Shown here in pieces: positions 26,567-36,189 of a stretch of DNA of 38,376 nucleotides (position 1 is the first letter of the stretch; every line of letters begins with the position of its first letter). The notes under the pieces were generated by a model, which made no database searches, was not told the origin of the DNA, and saw only the letters and a list, made by a program, of their open reading frames with translations. The translations under genes and the position numbers were made by a program. The stretch is taken from assembly GCA_020860515.1 (NCBI GenBank), contig JAJBUG010000077.1, positions 122-38,497 of the forward strand. Reading direction: 5' to 3'. Source of the DNA: Bacteroidales bacterium (GTDB lineage Bacteria > Bacteroidota > Bacteroidia > Bacteroidales > Muribaculaceae).

Positions 26567-27760
26567 ATGAAACCTGAAAACAGAAAATATCTGGAGACTT
26601 GGCGCAACAAATACCACCAAACTCTCACCGAGGACATACTTCCATTCTGGTTAAAGCATGGCCTCGACCATGAAAACGGAGGCGTGTACACCTGTGTTGA
26701 CAGAGATGGCACCCTGATGGATTCCACCAAAAGCGTATGGTTCCAAGGACGCTGCGCTTTTGTGTATGCATTTGCTTACAACAATGTGGAAAAGCGGCCT
26801 GAATATCTTGACATGGCCAAAAGTTGCATCGACTTCATCGAGGCCCATTGCTTTGACTCGGATGGACGCATGTATTTCGAGGTGACTGCCGACGGTCAGC
26901 CTCTGCGCAAGCGCCGCTATGTATTCTCTGAGTGCTTCGCTGCCATTGCTTTCTCAGAATATGCTCTTGCTACAGGCAATAAGGAATATGCAGGAAAGGC
27001 TCTGAAGCTTTTCCGCGACATCGAGCGCTTTATAAACACTCCTGACATTCTTGAACCAAAGTATCTGCCTACCCTCCAAGCTATCGGTCACTCAATCACA
27101 ATGATTCTCATCAACACAGCCTCGCGCATCCGCGAAGTCATTGATGATCCTATTCTGACGGAACAAATCGACAAATCGATCGAAACAATCCGCACCAAAT
27201 TCATGCACCCCGAATATAAGACTCTGCTGGAGATGGTGACTCCAGATGGAGAGGTGATTGATACCCTAAATGGCCGAGTAATCAATCCAGGGCACTGCAT
27301 CGAAACCTCGTGGTTCGTTCTCGAAGAGGCAAAGCATCGAGGAGGGGACCAGGCCATAAAGAACCTGGCTCTTCAAATCCTCGATTGGTCATGGGATTGG
27401 GGCTGGGATGCAAAATTTGGAGGCATCATCAATTTCCGTGACTGCAAGGGATTTCCGCCGCAAGATTATTCTCAGGATATGAAATTTTGGTGGCCGCAAA
27501 CCGAGGCTATCATAGCCACTCTCTATGCCTACGAGGCCACTTCCGATGAAAAATATCTTGAGAAATTCCGACTTGCCAATGAGTGGACTTGGGCGCATCT
27601 GCCCGATCCAGAATATGGCGAATGGTTCGGCTATCTGCATCGCGATGGCTCAGTGGCTCAGCAAGCCAAGGGAAACATCTTCAAAGGCCCATTCCACATC
27701 CCTCGCATGCTAATCAAGGGATATATGATTATAAATAATATATTGCAAGCCGATGAATAA
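26567..27760 (+). CDS. nanE: AGE-family N-acylglucosamine 2-epimerase (NanE type)
   Basis: A 397-residue alpha/alpha-barrel protein of the RnBP/AGE family, which interconverts ManNAc and GlcNAc. Conserved blocks include WLKHGLDHENGGVYTCVDRDG, VWFQGRCAFVYA, INPGHCIETSWFVLEEA and WWPQTEAIIATLYAYE. His residues in the GHCIE and FGYLHRDG segments are at the expected active-site positions. In Bacteroidetes this enzyme replaces the ATP-linked ManNAc-6-P route. The frame stays open back to 26453 inside nanA, but the ATG at 26567 gives the usual N-terminus KPENRKYLETWRNKYHQ. An ATG at 26543 is possible. It overlaps the next gene by eight bases. Confidence 0.93.
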   Translation: MKPENRKYLETWRNKYHQTLTEDILPFWLKHGLDHENGGVYTCVDRDGTLMDSTKSVWFQGRCAFVYAFAYNNVEKRPEYLDMAKSCIDFIEAHCFDSDGRMYFEVTADGQPLRKRRYVFSECFAAIAFSEYALATGNKEYAGKALKLFRDIERFINTPDILEPKYLPTLQAIGHSITMILINTASRIREVIDDPILTEQIDKSIETIRTKFMHPEYKTLLEMVTPDGEVIDTLNGRVINPGHCIETSWFVLEEAKHRGGDQAIKNLALQILDWSWDWGWDAKFGGIINFRDCKGFPPQDYSQDMKFWWPQTEAIIATLYAYEATSDEKYLEKFRLANEWTWAHLPDPEYGEWFGYLHRDGSVAQQAKGNIFKGPFHIPRMLIKGYMIINNILQADE

Positions 27761-30251
27761 AGCCATCGCAGGACTCATATTATGCGCGTGCTTTGGCTCT
27801 GCAATGGGCCAAAACCTGCGCATGCCAATTCCCTACACTGATGGAATGGTGCTCCAGCGCAACAAGCCCTTGACCATCCGAGGACAAGCTGCGCCAGGCG
27901 ACACTGTCACTGTTGAGCTTGATGGCCTCACAGCCACGGGAATAGCCAATAGCAGAGGCCAATGGTCAGCTACTCTGCCTGCCATGCAGGCAGCTCAAGA
28001 CCTTGTAATGACTGTAACCGACGGCACTATTACCCTAACCTACACTGATGTGGCAGTAGGCGAAGTATGGGTTGCGTCGGGCCAAAGCAACATGGCCTTC
28101 ACCCTTAAGCAAGCCCTCACTGGTGCCGATGATATCCCAGCCTCCACCGACCCAGAGCTGCGCTTTTTCGATATGAAGCCTCAATATTTCTGCTATGGCA
28201 CCCCCATGCCTGAATGGTTCTGCGATTCTATAAATGCCCTGAGTTATTACCGCCCTACCTCATGGCACAAATCTTCGCCTGAGACTTCACCCGAAATGTC
28301 GGCTGTGGCCTATTATTTTGGAAAAGCTCTGCGTGACAGCCTCAACGTGCCAATAGGCTTAATTCACAATGCTATTGGAGGTTGCCCCTGCGAAGCTTGG
28401 ATTGACTCTGCATCTCTGGCCCAAGGGTTGCCAGAGATGGCGGCAGATCCGCGCCATAACCCCCTGGCTATGCCCTGGGTGCAACAGCGTATGGTGGAAA
28501 ATGTGGGGAATGAACCCACACAACATCACCCCTACGAACCGTCTTATCTCTTCAACACTGGCATTCTTCCCCTTGGGCAATATCCTGTGGCTGGGGCAAT
28601 TTGGTATCAAGGGGAGTCAAACGAGCACAATCCAGGTCTTTACGAACGCATGTTTCCCTGGCTCGTGCAAAGCTGGCGAAATTACTGGGAAGAGCCAGAA
28701 TTGCCTTTTATTTACACACAGCTTAGCTCGATAGCTCCGCGCAGCACATGGCCTGAATTTCGCAATGTGCAGCGCCGCTTGCTCGACAAGGTCCCATTCG
28801 CTGGAATGGCCATTTGCAGCGATCTCGGCGATAGCCTTGATGTTCATCCTCGCGCTAAGCAGCCAGTCGGTCTGCGCCTTTCCCGATGGGCGCTGCATGA
28901 TGTTTATGGTCATAGTGGCGTGGTGTCTTCTGGTCCGCTTGTCAAATCAGCTTATTTGCAAGATGGCGAGGTTATAGTTAATTTTCAATGGGGTCATGGC
29001 ATGACAGCGAGCGACGGAGGAGAAATTGCTACATTTGAATTGGCTGCTGCCGATTCGGTGTTTTACCCCGCCAATGCCACAGTGATTAGTGACAATAAAA
29101 TCAGAGTTACCAATATGCAAGTATCCAATCCCAAATATGTGCGCTATGGTTGGCAACCTTTTAGCCATGGCAATCTCGTGAATTCCGACAGTCTGCCAGC
29201 CTCTACTTTCCTATTAGAAATACCTGAGTCAGAACCAGGCATAGAGAATGGAGTTTCGGCTTCCTATGGAGGCTGCATTGGCAATATAGCCATTTTTGCT
29301 GGTGGATGTAATTTTCCTGAAGACCCACTTGGTAAGAATAGCCAAAAGCGATTTTATCAAGGCATTTATGCCAAAGACCTTAGCAATCCTGACAACCAGT
29401 GGCACCGAATCGGCTCATTGCCTGCACCGATGGCCTATGGGGCCTCAGCTCAGACCGACCAGGGATTAGTGCTTATTGGAGGTTGTGATTCTACCAATTC
29501 TCTGGCAAGCACATGGCTTTTGACGCTTAATGCCGACAAGGCTGCATTGACCCCCTTGCCTGACCTTCCCGCGCCAATTGATAATATGTCGGCCGTCGCT
29601 ATTGGCTCAAAAATCTATGTTGCAGGTGGCAACTTCGCTGGTCAGCCAAGCAATTCTTTGTTATGTCTTGATCTTGACACTCTAAATGCAGGCTGGTATT
29701 CACTCCCTCCTTTCCCTGGCAATCCTCGTGTGCAACCCGTTATGGCTTCGGGCTTTGGAGCAGATAAAGATTGCAATCTGTACCTATTCGGAGGCTTTGC
29801 AGGTAAAGGCTCTAATCGAGAAGCTACACTCGATACCGATGGTTTTTGTTACTCACCTACACTACAAAAATGGACTGCACTTCTCGGTCCTTTAGACCTC
29901 GAAGGCAATCCATTATCCGTTGGTGGAGGCGCTGCTTGCTCTATAAAAGCCAATAACAGTGACCTCAATGGCAAAATATTGGTAACTGGGGGCGTGAATG
30001 CAAAGATTTTCTTAAAGGCACTGCAAAATCAGGCACCTGATTACTTATACCATCCTATCGAATGGTACTGCTTCAATCCTAATCTGCTTGTCTTTGACCC
30101 AGCCACTACCGAGTGGTCAGTTTTGGGCACCGACCCCGCTTACGCTCGAGCTGGAGCTTTGCTTATCTCGGCTCCAAGCGAAGTCCTGCTCATTGGTGGC
30201 GAACTCAAACCTCGCATCCGCACACCCCATATCAGCAAGTTGCGATTTTAG
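27753..30251 (+). CDS. Fused sialate O-acetylesterase (NanS-like) and Kelch-type sialic acid mutarotase (NanM-like)
   Basis: An 832-residue exported protein with signal peptide [19 protein letters not shown]. Residues about 22-490 form a sialate O-acetylesterase: [12 protein letters not shown] (Ser112), [12 protein letters not shown] (282-293), and [13 protein letters not shown] with Asp363 and His365. Residues about 497-832 form a cyclically permuted Kelch propeller of the NanM/YjhT mutarotase group. Its repeat blades include [45 protein letters not shown] and [15 protein letters not shown]. The first domain would deacetylate O-acetylated sialic acids and the second would speed alpha-to-beta anomer conversion before uptake. 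Both sit in the periplasm or at the surface. These activities are normally separate proteins. The 3' stop overlaps the convergent obgE stop. Confidence 0.92.
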   Translation: MNKAIAGLILCACFGSAMGQNLRMPIPYTDGMVLQRNKPLTIRGQAAPGDTVTVELDGLTATGIANSRGQWSATLPAMQAAQDLVMTVTDGTITLTYTDVAVGEVWVASGQSNMAFTLKQALTGADDIPASTDPELRFFDMKPQYFCYGTPMPEWFCDSINALSYYRPTSWHKSSPETSPEMSAVAYYFGKALRDSLNVPIGLIHNAIGGCPCEAWIDSASLAQGLPEMAADPRHNPLAMPWVQQRMVENVGNEPTQHHPYEPSYLFNTGILPLGQYPVAGAIWYQGESNEHNPGLYERMFPWLVQSWRNYWEEPELPFIYTQLSSIAPRSTWPEFRNVQRRLLDKVPFAGMAICSDLGDSLDVHPRAKQPVGLRLSRWALHDVYGHSGVVSSGPLVKSAYLQDGEVIVNFQWGHGMTASDGGEIATFELAAADSVFYPANATVISDNKIRVTNMQVSNPKYVRYGWQPFSHGNLVNSDSLPASTFLLEIPESEPGIENGVSASYGGCIGNIAIFAGGCNFPEDPLGKNSQKRFYQGIYAKDLSNPDNQWHRIGSLPAPMAYGASAQTDQGLVLIGGCDSTNSLASTWLLTLNADKAALTPLPDLPAPIDNMSAVAIGSKIYVAGGNFAGQPSNSLLCLDLDTLNAGWYSLPPFPGNPRVQPVMASGFGADKDCNLYLFGGFAGKGSNREATLDTDGFCYSPTLQKWTALLGPLDLEGNPLSVGGGAACSIKANNSDLNGKILVTGGVNAKIFLKALQNQAPDYLYHPIEWYCFNPNLLVFDPATTEWSVLGTDPAYARAGALLISAPSEVLLIGGELKPRIRTPHISKLRF

Positions 30252-31447
30252 GGGTTTTCAGGGTCTATATCTTCGTCCCAGTCATAACCATCCACTTCCT
30301 CACCCCATGATTCTGGGCTGATGCTTTGCAGGTCTTCGGCTTCTTCGTCATCTGCCGACGGAACATTTTCAAATATGAATTCATCCTCTTCGCGCACGCG
30401 GTGATGGCCGTCGAGCGGACGATGAATAATATCGGGTGTGGCCAAGCGATTGTTCTCATCAGTGATGGCTCGCCATAGAATATCTTTCAATTCGGTCAGA
30501 CCATAGCCAGTGGCTGCCGATATAAACACCGTAGGTATATCTTGTGGCAGAGTTGGACGGATTTCCTCCATCAGTTCCTCATCCAGAAGGTCGCTCTTTG
30601 ATATGGCTAAGATGCGATGTTTATCCATCAACTGCGGATTGAATTTTTCAAGTTCGCTGAGCAAAACCTCATATTCCTGAGTTATATCCGGCGCATCAGC
30701 TGGCACAAGAAATAGCAGCACGGCATTTCGCTCAATATGTCGCAGGAAGCGCAGACCCAGGCCCTTGCCCTCGCTTGCGCCCTCGATAATGCCAGGGATA
30801 TCCGCCATTACAAACGAGCGGTTGTCACGATAGCTAACAATGCCCAACTGAGGCTCCATCGTGGTGAATGGATAATCGGCAATCTTTGGCCTTGCTGATG
30901 ACAAAGCCGAAAGCAATGTGGATTTGCCAGCATTTGGAAATCCCACAAGACCCACATCTGCCAGCAGCTTTAGTTCCAGTATTACGCTTTTTTCTATCGC
31001 AGGTTCGCCAGGCTGAGCATAGCGTGGTGTGCGATTGGTAGCGCTCTTGAAATGCCAGTTGCCCAAGCCTCCACGACCGCCTTTGAGCAATTTTATTTCC
31101 TGGCCATCGTCAGTAACCTCGCACAGATATTCGCCAGTCTCAGCATCGAACACCACTGTGCCGCAAGGCACCTCTATGATTACATCCTCGCCATCCTTGC
31201 CGAAGCTTCGACCGCCAGTGCCTGGCTGGCCATTGCCAGCAAAAATATGCCGCCGATATTTCAGTGGCAGCAATGTCCACATGTTTTGGTTGCCCTTTAA
31301 TATGATATGGCCTCCGCGACCACCATCTCCACCGTCGGGTCCGCCTTTTGGTATATATTTAGCTCTATAGAAATGACGACTTCCCGCGCCGCCCTTTCCC
31401 GAGCGACACAAAATCTTCACATAGTCAATAAAATTAGAATCAGCCAT
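30248..31447 (-). CDS. obgE: GTPase Obg/CgtA
   Basis: A 399-residue GTPase linked to 50S ribosome assembly and stringent control. The N-terminal glycine-rich Obg fold (about 1-158) reads [20 protein letters not shown] and [14 protein letters not shown]. The G domain follows with [40 protein letters not shown] and SKSDLLD. The C-terminus is a highly acidic tail (EEAEDL through [11 protein letters not shown]), as in many Bacteroidetes Obg proteins. It is preceded by a probable terminator of the upstream minus-strand genes. No clear -7 box is visible in the 72-bp gap. Confidence 0.97.
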   Translation of the reverse strand: MADSNFIDYVKILCRSGKGGAGSRHFYRAKYIPKGGPDGGDGGRGGHIILKGNQNMWTLLPLKYRRHIFAGNGQPGTGGRSFGKDGEDVIIEVPCGTVVFDAETGEYLCEVTDDGQEIKLLKGGRGGLGNWHFKSATNRTPRYAQPGEPAIEKSVILELKLLADVGLVGFPNAGKSTLLSALSSARPKIADYPFTTMEPQLGIVSYRDNRSFVMADIPGIIEGASEGKGLGLRFLRHIERNAVLLFLVPADAPDITQEYEVLLSELEKFNPQLMDKHRILAISKSDLLDEELMEEIRPTLPQDIPTVFISAATGYGLTELKDILWRAITDENNRLATPDIIHRPLDGHHRVREEDEFIFENVPSADDEEAEDLQSISPESWGEEVDGYDWDEDIDPENP

Positions 31448-31469
31448 AATATAAAATTTTAGGGTATAA

Positions 31470-31509
31470 GATTAAGGATTTGGGTTATTCCATTCCTTAA
31501 ACCTTAATC
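31470..31509 (-). terminator. Imperfect hairpin, probable terminator of the nucleotidyltransferase gene
   Basis: GATTAAGG at 31470-31477 pairs with CCTTAATC at 31502-31509. Pairing continues inward to about 15 positions with two mismatches and a 10-base loop. On the minus strand it follows the stop at 31520 and precedes obgE. Confidence 0.45.
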
Positions 31510-31519
31510 CTATTTTACT

Positions 31520-32557
31520 TTATTTAAAACCATCAATTGTTTTCATTAGTTCATTTGCCTGCTTGAAATCGGCTGGATTGCCAATGTCGAGCCAATAACC
31601 ATTAATTGGGAAATTGGTCACATTGCATCCTTGGGCTATAGCCTGTTCTATTAGGTCAGTTGCATCGGTGCGCACATTGGGCGAAAGTTCCTTTAGCAGC
31701 TTATTCTTTATTATATATATGCCTGCATTGGCCAGATAGGAATACGATGGCTTTTCCATCAGTCCGGTCACTCCGCCCCCATCATCAAAATCAAGGATGG
31801 CATACGGCACTGACACCTGATAGGGAATGGTAGCGATGGTTATGTCGGCCTTATGGGATCGGTGGTGGAGATACATGTCCTCGAATGATACCGTGGTCAA
31901 CAAGTCAGAATTCATCACCAAGGTATTACCTTCGTCGGTGAGCGGCACCAGCGAAGCTGCGCCGATGGTGCCCAGGGGCTGGTCCTCCTCCACGCATGTA
32001 ATATCCTGCTGACCCTCGAAATGCTTGCGCACCTTTTCAGCCAAATATTTCACAGTAACATATATTTTCTGAATGCCGCTGCGCCGCATGGCATCCACAT
32101 TATGGTCGATAATCGATTTGCCCCCAACTTTCAGCAGTGGTTTGGGAGTTTCCAAGGTCAATGGCCTGAGTCGTTCGCCCTTTCCTCCAGCCATAAGGAT
32201 TGCGGTTAGCGGCAGCAAGTTGAGCTGCTTGGTCAGGTCCATGTAGCCTATGATTCGTCCATCGCTGTCAAGCTTAGGCAAAAGCCTTATGCCAAGTTTG
32301 CGCAGTTCCTTAATGTCGGCCACATCGCAATCGTCCATGGTAATGCTGCGGCACTTGCGGTACATCGATTCGCCTACCGGGCTATCCAATGCTTTTCCCG
32401 AGAGAAGCGAACGGCGAATATCGCCATCCGTAAGAGAGCCAACTAATCGCAACTCATCATCCACGACAAATAGCGTAAGCGTGCTGCCCGACAACACATT
32501 TAATTTTGCCAAACCCTGAAACAAGGTATCTTTTATATTAATCAGATGTCGATCCAT
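31520..32557 (-). CDS. CBS-domain sugar nucleotidyltransferase (PtmE-like)
   Basis: A 345-residue cytosolic protein. Residues about 1-112 hold a CBS pair (LFVVDDELRLVGSLTDGDIRR and KLDSDGRIIGYMDLTKQ). A nucleotidyltransferase domain follows, with AILMAGGKGERLRPLTLETP and KPLLKVGGKSIIDHN; the later NSDLLTTVSFEDMY and GYWLDIGNPADFKQANE are typical of sugar-1-phosphate nucleotidyltransferases. In Campylobacter, a CBS-linked enzyme of this form (PtmE) makes GDP-glucosamine for legionaminic acid. The gene lies four bases downstream of a CMP-nonulosonate synthetase gene, the same pairing as ptmB-ptmE, which favours that role. Other hexose nucleotidyltransferase specificities remain possible. Confidence 0.78.
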   Translation of the reverse strand: MDRHLINIKDTLFQGLAKLNVLSGSTLTLFVVDDELRLVGSLTDGDIRRSLLSGKALDSPVGESMYRKCRSITMDDCDVADIKELRKLGIRLLPKLDSDGRIIGYMDLTKQLNLLPLTAILMAGGKGERLRPLTLETPKPLLKVGGKSIIDHNVDAMRRSGIQKIYVTVKYLAEKVRKHFEGQQDITCVEEDQPLGTIGAASLVPLTDEGNTLVMNSDLLTTVSFEDMYLHHRSHKADITIATIPYQVSVPYAILDFDDGGGVTGLMEKPSYSYLANAGIYIIKNKLLKELSPNVRTDATDLIEQAIAQGCNVTNFPINGYWLDIGNPADFKQANELMKTIDGFK

Positions 32558-32561
32558 AATC

Positions 32562-33239
32562 TTATTTTTGAATCAATTTCTCAGCTATCAGCCAGTCCAT
32601 TTCGGTATCCAAGTCAATGCTGCGGCTTCTTGGCATCAAATATGGCACTTTTCTGGGCAGTCGCGCCATGGGATATTTGCGCAGCGCATCTGGGCGAATC
32701 ACATACACGGCCCCATTGTATTCATACACGCGAGGAGCATCTTGGCGCCTTACATATTGGCCATCCCCCTTGCTCACATGCAAAAAGCCTGCCGAATCCT
32801 CTTCAAAAAGGTTGAAATAAGGATTGGCATCGCTTTCAACTACGCTGACCACCATGTCCACGCCTTCTCCATAAAGAGACAGGCATCGCTCAATATCCTC
32901 AGCTGTGCGCATTGGCGAGGTCGGTTGCAGCAGCACCACGCAGTCGTAGTCAATGCCTTGCTTGGTAGCCCAATCCATAGCATCGATTATCACCTCGCGG
33001 CTCCCAGCGGTGTCAGATGCCAACTCTGCAGGACGCATATAATTTACGGCCAACCCCTCGCTGCGAGCCACATCGGCTATCTCTTTATCATCAGTTGAAA
33101 GCAGGATGTATCCCTGCGGTGACTTTCGCGCCTCATCAATCGTATACGCTATCAACGGCTTGCCTCCCAACAGTTTAATATTTTTTCGAGGTATGCCTTT
33201 GCTTCCGCCTCGAGCCGGTATTATATATAAAGGTATCAT
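32562..33239 (-). CDS. CMP-nonulosonate (acylneuraminate) cytidylyltransferase
   Basis: A 225-residue enzyme with the signature LYIIPARGGSKGIPRKNIKL at the N-terminus. AYTIDEARKS, LLSTDDKEIADVA, VVLLQPTSPMRTAEDIE and SRSIDLDTEMDW follow, the last containing the metal-binding IDLDT. It activates a nine-carbon acidic sugar with CTP. Whether that is sialic, legionaminic or pseudaminic acid cannot be read from sequence. The CBS nucleotidyltransferase partner points to legionaminic acid (inference). No synthase (NeuB/LegI) or transferase is in the window, so the rest of the pathway lies elsewhere or the product feeds scavenged sugar into the envelope. Confidence 0.9.
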   Translation of the reverse strand: MIPLYIIPARGGSKGIPRKNIKLLGGKPLIAYTIDEARKSPQGYILLSTDDKEIADVARSEGLAVNYMRPAELASDTAGSREVIIDAMDWATKQGIDYDCVVLLQPTSPMRTAEDIERCLSLYGEGVDMVVSVVESDANPYFNLFEEDSAGFLHVSKGDGQYVRRQDAPRVYEYNGAVYVIRPDALRKYPMARLPRKVPYLMPRSRSIDLDTEMDWLIAEKLIQK

Positions 33240-33272
33240 TTCGTAGATTCTCGTTCTTACATAAATTCTCGT

Positions 33273-33896
33273 TTATTTTCGTCCTTCAATCACTTTCTCT
33301 AATGCCATCAGCATGGCTGATGGCATACTTAATCTCCGATCGAGGACTTGCTCGCCAGCAATGGAGGCTAAAAAATGTGGCATCTCGTCGCTATACACAG
33401 TGCACATCGCTCGATTTGCATCATTGCTGTAATGGCAGCTATACTCAGTATTAGCCAAGCGGTCAGCCAGCTTTACCATCGGAGCATAAGGCGTAGTGCG
33501 GATTCCAGCATAATAGCGTTCGTCGGCACGTTCGGCTCGATTGCGTCCCTTTTCATTAGTCAAAGCATACACAATTTCTGTAGCCAGCTCAGCCTTGCCT
33601 TCCCCAACCAATTTCTGAGCCAACTTCAACACATTATTATATGTAAGCCTTGCGTCCTCAATGCTGTCATGGAAGTAGGCTCCGAACATCACAGCAGCCA
33701 CGTCGTCGGGCGTAGCCACAGCCTCGGCTCCGAACTTTCGCACATTGTCAGCCACCATGTCGAGATGGAAACCGTAGGGATGCGTATGGTCATAAGTCTG
33801 GTTTACATCCGCATGCAGCTTATGAGCTGCATGGCGGATGGCCTCAATCTGTTCACCGAGCCGATCTAAAGTGTCAGAAAAAGCCTGTGCATCCAT
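33273..33896 (-). CDS. Single-domain HD hydrolase, SpoT-hydrolase-like
   Basis: A 207-residue protein with an HD phosphohydrolase core. From the chosen ATG, the HD doublet is His76-Asp77 in AYFHDSIEDARLTYNNV, an earlier histidine is in YGFHLDMVADN, and the last ligand Asp145 is in MVKLADRLANTEYS. The HDxxED and KLADRLAN motifs resemble the hydrolase half of RelA/SpoT, so this could be a small alarmone hydrolase or a general nucleotide pyrophosphohydrolase. The frame opens at a TTG at 33929, but the -7 box at 33927-33934 overlaps that codon. I therefore place the start at the ATG at 33896. Its 3' end is 33 bases from the CMP-nonulosonate synthetase gene. Confidence 0.82.
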   Translation of the reverse strand: MDAQAFSDTLDRLGEQIEAIRHAAHKLHADVNQTYDHTHPYGFHLDMVADNVRKFGAEAVATPDDVAAVMFGAYFHDSIEDARLTYNNVLKLAQKLVGEGKAELATEIVYALTNEKGRNRAERADERYYAGIRTTPYAPMVKLADRLANTEYSCHYSNDANRAMCTVYSDEMPHFLASIAGEQVLDRRLSMPSAMLMALEKVIEGRK

Positions 33897-33926
33897 GATT
33901 TTTGGGTTTTGTATAGATTTAAAAGA

Positions 33927-33934
33927 CAAAATTA
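33927..33934 (-). promoter_or_regulatory. -7 box of the HD hydrolase gene
   Basis: TAATTTTG on the minus strand, 30 bases before the chosen ATG. It overlaps the upstream TTG codon and so decides the start. It is divergent from the purT promoter 22 bases away. Confidence 0.65.
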
Positions 33935-33956
33935 CGAATTTTTTACCAAATTTTCT

Positions 33957-33964
33957 TAACTTTG
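33957..33964 (+). promoter_or_regulatory. -7 box of purT
   Basis: TAACTTTG, a perfect match. It leaves a leader of about 95 nt that contains the heptamer repeat at 34012-34053. Confidence 0.7.
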
Positions 33965-34011
33965 CAAAAGTTTTTTCAAAAACAATACAAAAACCACAAT
34001 CGGGATGGCTC

Positions 34012-34053
34012 TTAAAACTTAAAACCTAAAACTTAAAACCTAAAACTTAAAAC
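34012..34053 (+). repeat. Six tandem heptamers YTAAAAC in the purT leader
   Basis: The heptamers read TTAAAAC, TTAAAAC, CTAAAAC, TTAAAAC, CTAAAAC and TTAAAAC with no interruption. The array ends 13 bases before the purT ATG, inside the likely 5' untranslated region. Confidence 0.95.
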
Positions 34054-34066
34054 CAATATACCATAT

Positions 34067-35257
34067 ATGTCAAAGATAGGATCAAAATTTACCCCAGTTG
34101 GACGCAAGGCCATGCTCTTGGGCAGCGGCGAACTTGGCAAAGAAGTTACCATAGAGTTGCAGCGCCTCGGCATTGAGGTAGTAGCTTGCGACAAGTATGC
34201 TTTAGCTCCAGCAATGCACGTAGCCGACGAAGCTATGGTTTTCAACATGCTCGACCCGGTAGCCCTGCGCGAAGCTGTGCTGAAAGTGCGCCCTGACCAT
34301 ATCATCCCCGAAGTGGAAGCTATTGCCACTCCCGAGCTGATGAAGCTTGAAAAAGAAGGCTGGCACGTTACACCCACAGCCCAAGCTACAGTGCTGACCA
34401 TGAACCGCGAAGGCATTCGACGCCTGGCTGCGGAGGACCTGCACATCCCCACTTCGCCTTACCGCTTTGCCAGCAGCTACGAAGAGTTCAAAGCTGCAGT
34501 TGAGGAAATCGGCATTCCCTGCGTGGTAAAACCAGTAATGAGCAGTAGCGGCCATGGCCAGTCAGTTATTAAAAAGCCAGAGGATGTGGACAAGGCTTGG
34601 GAAATCTCCCAAAGCGAGGGGCGCTCAGGCGCAGGAAAAGTAATTGTGGAGGGCTTCGTGAAATTCGACTACGAAATCACCCTGCTCACCGTGCGCAGCG
34701 TTTCGGGCACTACCTATTGCCAACCTGTAGGTCATATACAAATCGATGGTGACTACCGTGAAAGCTGGCAGCCGCAACCCATGGAGCCCCAAGCCCTGCA
34801 GGAGGCCCAGGAGTATGCCAAGAAAGTGACCGACGCACTTGGCGGCTATGGCATCTTTGGCGTAGAGCTCTTCGTAAAGGATGGCCACGCCATCTTTAGC
34901 GAGGTGTCTCCCCGCCCCCACGACACAGGCATGGTGACCATGATATCACAAGATCTCAGCGAATTTGCCCTGCATGCACGTGCCCTGCTTGGCCTTCCGG
35001 TGCCTGGCATCCGCTTCTATGGGCCCTCGGCATCCAAAGCCATAGTAGTGGAGGGAGATACCGATAAGATTGAGATGGACAATCTCAACGAAGTGCTCAG
35101 CGAGCCTGGAGTGCAAATACGCATCTTCGGCAAACCGGAAATCAAGGGTCATCGGCGCATGGGTGTAATCTTGGCATCGGCAGATACCTTGGAAGAGGCT
35201 CGCGCAAAAGTACAGCGTGCTTACGACGCCCTCAAGGTGACGGTTCTACCACGCTAA
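34067..35257 (+). CDS. purT: Formate-dependent phosphoribosylglycinamide formyltransferase PurT
   Basis: A 396-residue ATP-grasp enzyme that makes formyl-GAR from GAR, formate and ATP in purine synthesis. Visible features are [20 protein letters not shown] at the start, [30 protein letters not shown] in the ATP-grasp B region, [37 protein letters not shown] with the metal-binding Glu residues, and [10 protein letters not shown] near the end. The length equals the E. coli enzyme closely. It is monocistronic: it has its own promoter and is followed, two bases after the stop codon, by a very strong hairpin. Confidence 0.97.
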   Translation: MSKIGSKFTPVGRKAMLLGSGELGKEVTIELQRLGIEVVACDKYALAPAMHVADEAMVFNMLDPVALREAVLKVRPDHIIPEVEAIATPELMKLEKEGWHVTPTAQATVLTMNREGIRRLAAEDLHIPTSPYRFASSYEEFKAAVEEIGIPCVVKPVMSSSGHGQSVIKKPEDVDKAWEISQSEGRSGAGKVIVEGFVKFDYEITLLTVRSVSGTTYCQPVGHIQIDGDYRESWQPQPMEPQALQEAQEYAKKVTDALGGYGIFGVELFVKDGHAIFSEVSPRPHDTGMVTMISQDLSEFALHARALLGLPVPGIRFYGPSASKAIVVEGDTDKIEMDNLNEVLSEPGVQIRIFGKPEIKGHRRMGVILASADTLEEARAKVQRAYDALKVTVLPR

Positions 35258-35259
35258 TA

Positions 35260-35341
35260 AGTAATGACGAGAGATACGAATAACGAGAGATACGAAAGAA
35301 AAAATTCATATCTCTCGTTATTCGTATCTCTCGTCATTACT
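35260..35341 (+). terminator. Perfect 33-bp inverted repeat after purT, probable terminator
   Basis: The arms 35260-35292 and 35309-35341 are exact reverse complements with a 16-base loop, followed by CATATTTTT. Each arm contains an internal direct repeat: ACGAGAGATACGAA occurs at 35267-35280 and again at 35283-35296 (period 16). The stem is far longer than a normal terminator needs. Confidence 0.88.
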
Positions 35342-35425
35342 CATATTTTTGGGGATTGTGTTAAAAAATTATGTCATAAAACACAAAATCATCACATTTT
35401 TATTTCAAATCTCAAAAATTTTGAT

Positions 35426-35433
35426 TAATTTTG
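35426..35433 (+). promoter_or_regulatory. -7 box of the Crp/Fnr gene
   Basis: TAATTTTG, 40 bases before the ATG at 35474, in AT-rich DNA. Confidence 0.65.
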
Positions 35434-35473
35434 CGCAAATTTGGTACAATAACGTGAAGTCACATCAACAATA

Positions 35474-36172
35474 ATGATAAAGACTGCGATTGAAAAGGTA
35501 ATGACTGAGGATTTATCTGGCATTTGGACACTGCTCTCACCCGAGGAACGGCGTCAGGTTGTGGACAACTTTACAATCCACAGCTTCAAGAAAAACCAGA
35601 TCATCTACCTCGAAAAAGAAGAACCAGAATTCTTGTGGTGCCTTCTCAAGGGGAAGGTAAAGATTTACAAGGATGGCGTGTGCGGCAGGCAGCAAATCCT
35701 GCGTCTTATTCGACCTGTACAATATTTCGGTTATCGGGCTTATTTTGCTCAAGAGCCTTATGTGTCAAGTGCATCTGCTTTTGAAGCTTCTACCTTAGGG
35801 GCTATTCCAATGGATGTGGTCAAACAAATGATTTGGCAGAATCCTAAGATTGCATGGTTCTTCTTAGGCGAACTCAGCCACAATCTCGGCAACAGCGACT
35901 CTCGCATCGTCAACCTCACCCAAAAGCATATCCGTGGCCGTTTGGCAGAAGCCCTAATCGTGCTTCGCGACAGCTATGGCTACGAAGACGACAACATCAC
36001 GCTTAAGATTTACATGAGCCGCGAGGATTTGGCAAATCTTTCCAACATGACCACCAGCAACGCCATTCGCACTCTTTCGGGCTTCGTCAACGAGAAGCTA
36101 ATTGTGGTCGATGGTCGCAATATCAAGATTCTCAATGAAGGCGCTTTGAGAAAAATCAGCAAATTCGGTTAA
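35474..36172 (+). CDS. Crp/Fnr-family transcriptional regulator
   Basis: A 232-residue protein with an N-terminal cyclic-nucleotide-binding-like beta barrel (about 20-130: [40 protein letters not shown]). A dimer helix and a C-terminal Crp-type helix-turn-helix follow ([20 protein letters not shown] near 190-209). The Arg and Glu residues that bind cAMP in Crp are not obviously present. There is no N-terminal cysteine cluster of Fnr type, so the signal is unknown. It lies 17 bases upstream of prfC and is probably co-transcribed with it. Confidence 0.9.
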   Translation: MIKTAIEKVMTEDLSGIWTLLSPEERRQVVDNFTIHSFKKNQIIYLEKEEPEFLWCLLKGKVKIYKDGVCGRQQILRLIRPVQYFGYRAYFAQEPYVSSASAFEASTLGAIPMDVVKQMIWQNPKIAWFFLGELSHNLGNSDSRIVNLTQKHIRGRLAEALIVLRDSYGYEDDNITLKIYMSREDLANLSNMTTSNAIRTLSGFVNEKLIVVDGRNIKILNEGALRKISKFG

Positions 36173-36189
36173 TCACTCCTAAAATATAC

